Source: Arion vulgaris (taxonomy: Eukaryota > Mollusca > Gastropoda > Stylommatophora > Arionidae). From it: a stretch of 64,000 nt of DNA. The position numbers were made by a program, and so were the translations under genes. The notes beneath the pieces were generated by a model. It worked only from the letters and a program-made list of their open reading frames with translations, did not search any database and was not told where the DNA came from. Location: contig CM036754.1 in assembly GCA_020796225.1 (NCBI GenBank), positions 40,833,779 through 40,897,778 of the forward strand, read 5' to 3'. Position 1 is the first letter of the stretch, and each line of letters begins with the position of its first letter. This document shows positions 21,757 through 33,700 of this stretch, one piece after another.

Positions 21757-24700
21757 CTAGTTTTAATTAAGGAAGAAACTGGTCAAGTTTAAATGTAATT
21801 TTTGAACATTACAAACAGACTGACACAAAAAATATCATGGCACATACATGAAAACAGGCATAAGTCACAATTAAGTTGTAGGATAAGAGGGTCTATGTGG
21901 CTAAGTGGGTTTTTTTGTGGTTATTTTTCCGATCCAGAAGCACTTGAGCATTCAGCTCTTCGACTCGGTGCCATGGACATCGTAACCCTTCAGTTCGGTG
22001 CCACAAATGCATGAATCTGGGAAACCTGTGGCTTTTCTGCCAGCCCATGAAATTGAACCAGCACTCACAGAAGGCTAGTCACCCGCAGTCCAGCGCGCTA
22101 CGAACACGCTGGGCAGGCGGGCGACTAAGTGGTTAAACTGCTGCATTGCATTCCAAAGGTCATGTGTTAGAATCCAGACTGCACTGTTCTATTCACAAGT
22201 GCATTGTTTTCAAGAGATCCCTAAGATTGTTGCAGGAGCTAAGGAGTTCATGCTTTGTGCAATAATCTCGGCAAGTGGCGTGCCATTTCTGTGGAGGGAA
22301 GGTGAGTCATATGGGATCAAACACGGTGCACCGAATTCACTTCTTCGGATGTATACCTTTTAGATACATTGTTTATTTGTTTGTGTTTGTTCTTATCAAC
22401 AAAGTTAACCACTCTTGGCGATCTGTGTGGTTTGCTTAGAGACTGTGAGTAAATTACACCTCCGTTAAGTCCCTACATCTGGAGTTATACTAAAGCATGG
22501 TATCATGTTACATCTGTGGCTTAGAAGTAGTGAGCTCGATCACAACCCAAGAGTATCACATCTGGAGTTATACTGAAGCATGGTATCATGTTACATCTGT
22601 GGCTTATAGGTAGTGAGCTCGATCACAACCCAAGAGTACCACATCTGGAGTTATACTGAAGCATGGTATCATGTTACATCTGTGGCTTAGAGGTAGTGAG
22701 CTTGATCACAACCCAAGAGTACCTGGTTCAAACTCGGCGGCAGGAAATTTGGAAGCAAATTTGTTTCCATAGATTTTACGACGGTAAAAATAGACCTCAT
22801 CATTCAGAAAGCTATAGCAAACTACTGAACACATTTGCGATGCCCAGAAAATCGACGACTCTCAGCGATTTTCATTTCATTCATGGTATCCTTCTTCTTC
22901 AAACGCTCCATATCAACCACTTGTTAATCACTCTTTGTGAATTGTATGTGATCCAAGCCTAAGAGCGATTGTACATTGTGCCAGTTATGCACCTACAAGT
23001 AGGCGAGCACATCCAATTTCTGCGATGCTTTTATTTATTAGGGTAGCTTTCCCAGGCCACTACCTCAGTCACCTCTTACTACATGCTTTGTAGGTCGCAG
23101 TGTTACTATTCTTTGCTCCCCTGCGGGCCCTGGCAACACAGAGGCGATTCATGGTATCAGATCTGATTGGTCATAGGGAGGCAGTCAGAGCTAACTCATG
23201 CTGTATAGATATAAATACAATTCACTTTTAACTGATTGGCTCCCATAAGACGCTGGGTGAGCCTATATTTATTTGTTTTAGAACAATCTTCCAGCCCTTC
23301 CTCTCTTTTGCCATCCCTTCAAATTCTTTCCACGCCTTGCCTATCTTTTTAATATCAGTCTCCAGCTCTCGTCTCCAGGTATTTCTAGGCCTTCTCTACT
23401 CCTCTCTACCTGCCGGTTCCAAAACAATGTCTGTTTTGCAATGCTTCTGGTCGATTTTCTCAATGTGTCGCATGGCAAAGAATTAGACAATTCATTTATC
23501 TATAAAATGGTATATTACTCATACAGATCAGTAAATAATTAAGGAAACTACAGCTGAATTTGTAAATAAAAATGCAATGGGAAAATAGAACCAAAATTTA
23601 ATTCAGCCACAACCCGTTTTCAATTTGGTAGCTAATCAGTAAAGAAAGGATACTTAGAGCCAGATGTGGCAACTTGCAGATCTCCATTTCAACTGCAGGT
23701 CTGACATCTACTAAAACATGAGGGACTTTATCTTTCAGCATTGAAGAGTACTCCTTTGAAAAAGTCAAACAAAAATCAACATTAACTCCTTGTGGACCAG
23801 GAGCCAAACTAAATGGCGTTTTTAACTGAATAATGGCTTTTGTCCTGGTCCACTAAGAGTTAATTTCTGGGTTTTTTTTTATTTCCTAGACAGGATACAA
23901 ATAATTATATTTTTTTAGTTTAAAATTAATTGTATATTAATATCAACTTCTGTTTCTTCCTCACCAGAGCGGTTACCGGGGCCCAAATTTGGGGTGCAAA
24001 GAATAGAACCACTGTTACCTGTCACGTATGTCGTAAAAGGCGACTAAGGAGATTTGACTGAAATCGAATGCACAAGTCCTAAATGTGTAGAAGTCTATGC
24101 GTTTAGGGGCCTACCAAACCAATGTGCAACGTATACACGTTCTTGGCAAAGATCAAGCGTATCACAAAAAGTGATTAAGATTGGTCGCAAAGAATAAATG
24201 CAAAGAAGAAGAAGAGTTTCTTCCTTGATCGTGTTTAAACTTTCACATTAATGGATATATATTTTATCGCTAACTATGACTTCAGTCATAGTAATATGGT
24301 GCCTCTGACAAATTATTGCGAAACTGCTTGTTTTCTTTATCGTTAATGCCGCCCGACATTTAGGTGAGTCTTACTCCGACTTCAGAGGTACTTGTAATTT
24401 AGATCCTCACATAAAGGATCAGGGTCTCATGTAGTCCAACCGCACAACGTGTAAAGTAAAAGTACCCCTATTTCATACTTCGAGGTATGTTGAATAATAT
24501 ATGGTTATTTTTCATTGACTGTCGGCACACAGTAGGTGATGTGGTCAACATTATGCCGGGCCCCTTTACTTCCCAGTGCTTTTCCTGGTACCCAATTTAG
24601 GCTGGGTCGACCTGAGAGCTGTTACGGTCAGAAAAATATTCCACATCCACTTTGAAATTGAACCCGAACCACTAGTCTGAGAAGCAAGTTCACTAACAAC

Positions 24701-27700
24701 TACAATACTACAGCTCTCACTGCACACTCAAATATGTTGGTCCAAGGTTTCATCCAACCACTGAACTTTCACATCATGTTGTCACTAGTGAAGCAAGTTA
24801 TCCACTTTGCTCTCCACGACCACATTAATGGATATGACAGAAGGTAGCAGTCTGCTCTAGGATACCAACACTGTCGCAATTTTTTTAAACGGAAGACAGG
24901 GTATGGCTATGTGCTTCTACACTTACCATTTTAAATTGGCCAGATTTGGTAAGAAGTGCTTCCAAATGAAACAAAACTGTATGGCACATGGAGGACATGT
25001 ATAACACTGTAAAGGGGGTTTAAAGCCGAAGGATTTTCTTCATTGCACCGGATTTTACCCCATATAGCTCGGTCCTTCTCCGCAGAAATGGCAAGCCACC
25101 TGCCAAGAGCAATGCACAAAGGACGAACTCCGTAGCTCCAGCAACAATCCTAGGAGTCTCTGGAAAAAAATGCAGTAGTGAATAGAACAGCGCGGTCCGG
25201 ATTCGAATAGAATGGTGCGGTCGTTCGAATAGAACAACGAGGTCCGGATAACACTGTGTTATTAAAGCCACTGGTCTCCCAATACAGACTCACTGTCAGA
25301 AGAAGGAGAAGAAGAAGTAACAAGTGTTTTGTTTAAGTAGAATAGAGTAACTGAGATGGTATGATAAGATTAAGAATGATGAACTCAGAGAAATAAGCAG
25401 ATACCAGTGGAGAAAAGAGCTCAGGAAGAGACGCTAACAATGGATAGGACACACATTGAGAAGACCGACCGGAAGCATTGCAAGACAGGTATTGTTTTGG
25501 AACCGGCAGGGAAAGAGGAGTAGAGAAGGCCTAGAAATACCTGGAGACAAGAGCTGGAGACTGATATTAAAAGGATAGGCAAGGCATGGAAAGAATTTGA
25601 AGGGATGGCAAAAGAGAGGAAGGACTGGAAGAAGTTTGTTGAAGATCTGTGCTATTTTGAGATTTGAACGGTGAAGAAGAAGGACAAGTGTTTGGCTGTC
25701 AAAGATTTGATACCTCAGCCCAGTGTAACACTTACTTATTTAAGTAAGGTACTGTGCTCACCTCAAGCTTCAAACTTTTGCAACAGCCATGAATGTATAA
25801 CACTGGCGGTGATATGGCACCGTGTTGGACAGTTCTTTATTAAAGCAAATAAAGAAGAAGCAGAAGAAACCAAGGCAAAGGCTTAACCATAGAGATCCAA
25901 GTTTGTCTTGGACGCTGGTTCAAGTGGGCCGCTTCTTTCTTCTCAGGTCTGCATACTGGTGGCAGTTTTGTAGGAATGCTCTGTTGTCATACTCGCCAAG
26001 CCAAGCCATTGAAGTTACTTTGAATGCATTTTAAGTCTTTCTTTCATTGTATCTACTATAACTTCTTCTTGACGCTCCATATCAACCACCTGTTAACCAC
26101 TCTTTGTGATTTGTATGTGATCCAAGCCTAAGAGTGATTGTACATTATGCCAGTTATGCGAGTAAAGTAGGCCAGAACATCCGATTTCTGCTACGCTTTT
26201 TATTTACAAGAGTAGCTTCTTTAGGCCCCTACCTCAGTCGCCTTTTACAACATGCCTTGTAGGTCACAGTGTTACTATTCTTTACTCCCATTGAGAGCCC
26301 CGGCAACACATGAGCGGCTACTATAACTATTCTTTCCCTATTTCTCTCATCATTTCTGTTTCTCTTCTTATATCCCTCCTTCCATTATTAGTCATGTATT
26401 ACTACTGTGAGTACCTGTGCACTAATCCTGCTAGAATCTGCAAGCACGGACAGGTCAGGATTCTGTGAACAGAAAAACAGACAGAGTTGACCCTACTGAA
26501 CACCAACAAAAAATGGTAAGCACATTTGCAACAATGAGTTTTTCCTAACATGCTATGTCTAATATGAAGAATGATAACGACTTTCAAATTTAATTATTTA
26601 TGAACCCCTCATTCTGCAGCCCTTTCATTCTCTATGTGTCCCTCAAAAGTAGGTTTTTTTTAAATTTTCTCTGTGCCCCTCATCCTGTAGCGCTTTCATT
26701 CTCTCTGTGCCTCTCACTCTGTAGTTTTTTCATTTTCTCTGTGCCCCTCATCCTGTAGCGCTTTCATTCTCTCAGTACCCCTCACTCTGTAGTATTTTAT
26801 TTTCTCAGCTCTTTCATCATCCATGTGCCTCTCATGTAGCCCTTTCATCATCTATGTGCCTCTCATGTAGCTCTTTCATTATCCATGTGCCTCTCATTAT
26901 GTAGCTCTTTCATCATCCATGTGCTTCTCATTATGTAGCCCTTTCATCATCTATGTGCCTCTCATTATGTAGCCCTTTCATCATCTATGTGCCTCTCATT
27001 ATGTAGCCCTTTCATCATCTATGTACCTCTCATTATGTAGCCCTTTCATCATCTATGTGCCTCTCATTATGTAGCCCTTTCATCATCCATGTGCTTCTCA
27101 TTATGTAGCCCTTTCATCATCTATGTGCCTCTCATTATGTAGCCCTTTCATCATCTATGTGCCTCTCATTATGTAGCCCTTTCATCATCTATGTGCCTCT
27201 CATTATGTAGCTCTTTCATCATCTATGTGCCTCTCATTATGTAGCCCTTTCATCATCTATGTGCCTCTCATTATGTAGCCCTTTCATCATCTATGTACCT
27301 CTCATTATGTAGCTCTTTCATCATCTATGTGCCTCTCATTATGTAGCCCTTTCATCATCCATGTGCCTCTCATTATGTAGCCCTTTCATCATCTATGTGC
27401 CTCTCATGTAGCCCTTTCATCATCTATGTGCCTCTCATGTAGCTCTTTCATCATCCATGTGCCTCTCATGTAGCCCTTTCATCATCTATGTGCCTCTCAT
27501 TATGTAGCCCTTTCATCATCCATGTGCTTCTCATTATGTAGCTCTTTCATCATCTATGTGCCTCTCATTATGTAGCCCTTTCATCATTTATGTGCCTCTC
27601 ATTATGTAGCCCTTTCATCATCTATGTACCTCTGATTATGTAGCTCTTTCATCATCCATGTGCTTCTCATTATGTAGCCCTTTCATCATCTATGTGCCTC

Positions 27701-30700
27701 TCATTATGTAGCCCTTTCATCATCCATGTGCCTCTCATGTAGCCCTTTCATCATCTATGTGCCTCTCATTATGTAGCCCTTTCATCATCTATGTGCTTCT
27801 CATTATGTAGCCCTTTCATCATCTATGTGCCTCTCATTATGTAGCCCTTTCATCATCTATGTGCCCATCGCTCATAGCCCTTTCATTTTCTCTGTCAAAT
27901 ATGGTCATGTAACACCTTCCCACCAAACAGGCTACTTAATTTTTGCAAAGCTTTAATCTTTTTGCTATGCAAGTTGTTTTTCTTTAAACGTGAGGTAAAT
28001 ACAACAGATTAAACCAGTCCATGTTTGTTTGTAAAACTTTGAAACTGTTCAGCAGATGATAATGGGCGGAAAACAAAATAATGCCTAGTCAAGACATTTC
28101 TGCTAATCCACCTTTTCAACCAGGAAGACCCCCCTGCAATGCCAGATTACTAAACCCATTTAACTGGCATTAATTCAAACAGACGTGTGCAATATTAAAT
28201 TTAAGAAGGATTACATTAGTTTGTAAATTTGATCTGCTGTTTACTAAATATAGCAGCTGTTACGGGATGATCACAGCTAAAATTCATGCTCCATAAAGCA
28301 CATAAACAACACAAGTGGGCAGAAAAATTATCAAAGTAATGTGAGATGTGATTAAATGAATGCCCAACTGAACCAGAACACTAGTTTCCAAGATCAAATA
28401 TGAGATTAATAACAGTGCTGCTATTTCAAATATTCAAGATAAGAGATCAAAAGTGATGTTGAAATGATATTCTCTCCAACATATCCTTTCTTTATCCTGT
28501 TTGATATCTGATCTTAGATCTTTTCCAGGAGCAACATCCTGTTATTAATCCCACATTTTGTTTCCTTGGAAACTAGTTGTTTGGTTCAGTTGAGCATGCA
28601 TTTAATCGCATCTTGACTTGTGTATGAGTAAAGAAACCCTTTTATACCACTTGGTATATAGGGTTGACTAATGTTGAGGTGCTGAATGAGATCAAGACAC
28701 AGAGAAAGCTTATCATCAATATAAGAAAGAGGCAGTCATCATTTTCGGGCATGTGATGAGGAGGGAGGTTTAGAACACATTGTGACAACCGGTAAAATCG
28801 AGGGTAGACGAGAAGAGGAAGACAGAGAGAGAAAATTTTGGATAGCCTGACTTCATGGCACGGTAGAGCGTCAACATCTGAGTTGATAGCAAACACCAAT
28901 GACAGAGATTTGTGGAGATCCATGATCCCTACGCCAGCGCACGGCACCTGATGATGATATAGGGTAATACGGTGTTAGGCACGTATTTTTCATTCACAGA
29001 CAGCACACGATGGGTGAAGTGGTCAACATCATGCAGGCTGCTTTTACTTCCCAGTGCTTTTCCTGGTACCTAATTGAGGCTGGGTCGAACTGAGAGCAGT
29101 TAAAGTCAGAAAAAATTCCACCATCTTGCATTACTTTGATAATTTTTCTAGAATTTAATGCTTGGATACATTTAATGAAAGGATACAGACATCTATTTTA
29201 TTTCGTCCACATGTTGCTGGGGCTCTCAAAGGGAGCAAAGAACAATAACACTGCAACCTACTAGGCATGTCGTAAGAGGTGACTAAGGTAGGAGCCTAGG
29301 AAAGCTACATTAGTAAATAAAAAGTGTCGCAGAAATCGGATGTGCTGGCCTACCTGTAGCAACCATTTGTACAGTGTGCAATTCTGGAATATAAAATCCT
29401 CAGAAAGTTCTATGTGGGCGTCTGTGGGCTTAGCAGTTGTGAGCTTTATCACAACCCAAGAGTTGTTACTGTCAGTGATACCACTTTTTAGATCGGTGTA
29501 GGACAGATGAAACATGTGCCTGTGGCATTTAATGGCCGCATGGCTAGTCCAGTCGCCGCAAACGTTCAGGTTATGATTTGTCTTTATGACCGCAACAAAA
29601 AACTCCTTGGCCTACCCAGGATTCAACCTGGAGGAGTCTAATCCATTCGGCCAGAAGCTCCACAGGAGAACCCAAGAGTACCTGGTTCAAACTTCACTGC
29701 AATCAGTTTGGAAACAAATTTGTTCCTGTGGATTTTTACAAATGGTAAAAATAGACACCACCGCTCAGAAAGCAATGGCAAACTACTGAACACAGAAGTG
29801 GTGCCTAGAGAAATCAACAACTCATTTATTGAGGTTGATGGACACATCTACTGTAAAGAATAAGCCATGATTTTCATTCAATATAGTTTTATGTAGCACA
29901 AAAACAAGATGAACTGACGTTTCGACCAAAGAAAATACATGTTCTCACCTTGTCTGTTGCTCTTGAACCACAAAACTGCTCATAATCAATCAATTGAGAT
30001 ACTATTGGTTTCTCTCCACACAGGCAACATGTTTTTGACTTTGGTCTCAGCTTGACGACTCTAAAAGTTCCATCAATACCATCAAACAGTAACAATCGCT
30101 GGCAGTATGAAGCTGATTAGTTTGTTCAGGATGAATGTTTAATAATTTACTTCTTCTTGACGCTCCATATCGACCACTTGTTAAACCACTCTTTGTGATT
30201 TGTATGTGATCTAAGCCTAAAATCGATTGTACGTTGTGCCAGTTATGTGCCTATAAGTAGGCCAGCACATCCGATTTCTGCTATGCTTTTTATATACTAG
30301 GGTAGCTTCCCTTTTTTCCATACCTCAGTCATCTCTTACTACATGCCTTGTAGGTAGCAGCGTTAATATTCTTTGCTTCCCTTGTGAGCCCAGGCATAAT
30401 GACTTACAAAGCATTTTCTGTATCGTCGAAGTAAAGTAGTACACTCTTCTTCTTCTTCAATTAGAGCCAGCTGGTTGTGTTCAGAAAAACGCTTGTCTGC
30501 AGGGCTAGGCAATGGTTGTCGTATGAAATAAAAGTTTGTTGTTCAAATCATGTTTGGTAAATTGTTTTTCAGAAGCCCTTAATATTTGTTTACTATCTAT
30601 TTATTTACCAGATTACCAGTTTATCCTATTGGTGACTAAAATGACGTTATTGCAATCCAGGCAGACCCATAGGTACTCAGTCTCCTCCAACAGATATCGA

Positions 30701-33700
30701 AGAGTATGCATACTGATGGTTCCCGTGACTTGCTAGTTAAACACACTCCTCTCACTCTGCCCCTCAGTTCTACCTGTACAATGGGTAACTCCAAACTGTT
30801 TAAATTGGTGGATCGATTCAACATGTATTTTAGTGTCTTCATCTAGCAGGCAGTCACAAAGAGACCGAAGAACATATCCCTTATCCATCTTCAACTCACC
30901 AACAATCGAGGCTGCTGATGCACGCCTGTCCTCGCTCTCACAGAAACAAATGAAAGAGATTTGTGCAACCTGAACATCGAGGTACAGTGGCTCATAAACA
31001 ACATCCTGTGTACATTAAATGTTGCAGTGGTTTGGAAAGAGCAGTAATGAAGTGCATAGTTCCTTGAAGATGAGGTAGGGGATGACAAAGGTGATGGTGG
31101 TAACAGGATATTAAAGAAACCTTGAACATGGCTTTGATCTCATCTACCCTGAAATAAGATGCTGCTGCACATTTGAAAATTAATTCGGAAACTGATGTGG
31201 AGGGCTAAATATCTAACCTTCTACACTAGACCCCGTAAAACTATATGACTAGAATTGTTTCGAAATGGCGTGGATTCTTAGTGATTCATTGAGTATCATT
31301 CAAAAGGTGGAGGCTGGTTCGGTGAGTAGGCAATGGACTGAATCACTACAAGTGTCAAAATGTGCAGAATTACTTATCTTTGTTCTGGGGCACATGGGTG
31401 TTGATGACAATAAGAGAGCAGACAGGCTCGCTGGCTCTGACACCATATCAAGAGGCCAGCTAATGGAAAGAGCTGACATTTTGAATGCCCTCATAGAGTG
31501 TGGCCGCAAAGAAGATTTTAATTTAAACCCGTCACCTACTAGATTGCAAGAGCTGGGATTAAAGATTGGAGTGGCTAGAAAATAACAACACAACAGGTAT
31601 ATGAGTATGCTTATCAATCAAAATCAAACTGGTACTGTCAGTATTTGGACGCTGTTGGAGATATTGCGAAGGAAATCGAAGCACCTATGAACATGTCCAG
31701 AGTGCAATGAAGATATTCCTAACTGAAACTGATTCTAAGTTTTATTTCCTGAAGTTACGGATATTTAAAAAGGATACGTTCTAATCCTGAAGCTATTTTG
31801 ATAGCTTCTAAGGCTTGCAAGGATCCTATGATTCCTGGAACTGCAATAGAAAATATGAAATTGTATATTTATCACTAAAAAGCATTGTGGTGTAGTCATT
31901 AAAATGGTCAAACACAAAGTACTTGGGGTTCAAATCTCACATTGTTGATTCTTGAGTCACCCTGCCGATAATAGTAAGTTTTGTTTTTGTGCCAAGCCAC
32001 GCAGTTGTAGAGGGGAATGAATGGGCTGATAGAGATGATGGCATGGCCACTGTGGAAAGTGTATGAGCAATGGACCAGGCTGATATTCTGAATAGTTTAG
32101 TTTTACTTTAGTTATCGGATCCTCACTTAGCATCAAACCAATTAGTTCATAAGTGCTCTGATCTCCTCCTCAGTATGTTTCACAGTTTAGTTTAGTCATC
32201 GGATCATCATCACTTAGCATCGAACCAATTAGTTCATAAGTGCTCTAATCTCCTCCTCAGTATGTCTCTCAGTTTAGTTTAGTCATCAGATCATCATCAC
32301 TGTACATCGAACCAATAAGTTCATCAGTGCTCTGATCTCCTCCTAAGTATGTCTCTCAGTTTAGTTTAGTCATCGGATCATCATCACTGTACATCGAACC
32401 AATTAGTTCATAAGTGCTCTGATCTCCTCCTCAGTATGTCTCACAGTTTAGTCATCGGATCATCATCACTTAGCATCGAAGCATCATCACTTAGCATCGA
32501 ACCAATTAGTTCATCAGTGCTCTGATCTCCTCCTAAGTATGTCTCTCAGTTTAGTTTAGTCATCGGATCATCATCACTGTACATCGAACCAATTAGTTCA
32601 TAAGTGCTCTAATCTCCTCCTCAGTATGTCTCTCAGTGTGTGGTGACTACAGACGTCGGCTCTTTATTGGTTTGCTATTCTTCTTTGGCTACAAGTATAG
32701 TTCTCTTGCCTAGCTACACCACATTGACTTGGAATTTTTGCAGTCTGGCTAGTGTTGTAGATTCACCACTATTACTTGAGTCATTTACATGACCTCACTC
32801 CCTTAGGGAACTTATAATATCAGCCTGGTTCATTGCTCACCCACTTTTTACAGCAGCCATACCTGCAAGCCTATTGGTGTGTTCATTTCCATGCCTTGGC
32901 ACAAAATGAAACTGACTTTTGTCACCCCAGACCTCTTCAGCGACTCCAACAATTATCTCCAAGCCCAGCCTGTTTCAATCTTCCTGAGCGTATTCATTGA
33001 GTCACATATTCTGAATGCCATCAGGGAGGCAGAGCAGGTAAAAGGTTAACGGGTTGAGGAAGATTCTGCTAGCCTTATCACATTGCAAAACATCAAATCA
33101 AACGGTGTGAAATCAAACAAGATTTTTGGGCGCTGTAGGACAGGAGGGATATGAACCTGAGATATTTAATGGCCGTATGGCTAATGCAGTTACCATGAAA
33201 CTGTTCAGGTTAGAATGTTTTCATTATGCCCTCGACAGAAAAAACTCCTTGGCTTTACCGTGGATTGAACCCGGGTCTCCCGCATGGGAGCCGCAATCTA
33301 ATCCATTCTGCCAGACGCTTCACAATGAAAAGCTATCATTAAGTCACTATAAACTGAGCCATCATAAATCATAAAACCATAATTCATGTGGAGCAATCAT
33401 AAGACAAGACAACAGAAATATGCTATACTTCAACACATCTTACCCACTCCTAGCACTCCTCCCTCTGAACAATTAGTAACACTCTCCGGTGGAGAGGTTG
33501 AGGAAAAGACATCTGTAACATGGACCACCATTATAATTGTATACTGTCAACTGAAATAACAAAATGGAGACAGCTATAGAATAATTAATTTACTTAGATC
33601 AGATGGCAGATGCAGATCATAAATAAAGAGCAGAATAAGGTAGGCAAAAGTAACGTTTCAGAAAATGAGAAACACTATATGCAACAAGTCATTGTCAGGT

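Noticed and set aside
22120..22200. tRNA-like A and B boxes (also in other SINE A, E, F, L copies)
   Set aside because: Box spacing and flanks belong to dispersed SINEs; no cloverleaf with intact acceptor stem, so not called tRNA genes.
23807..23830. Reading MOCS3 exon 11 further upstream as '[15 protein letters not shown]'
   Set aside because: The CAAAG acceptor and the newly found 48-nt exon 10 give the conserved linker; the upstream residues are intron.
26615..27880. Regularly spaced direct repeats, CRISPR-like at first sight
   Set aside because: There are no unique spacers; units are head-to-tail in an animal intron.
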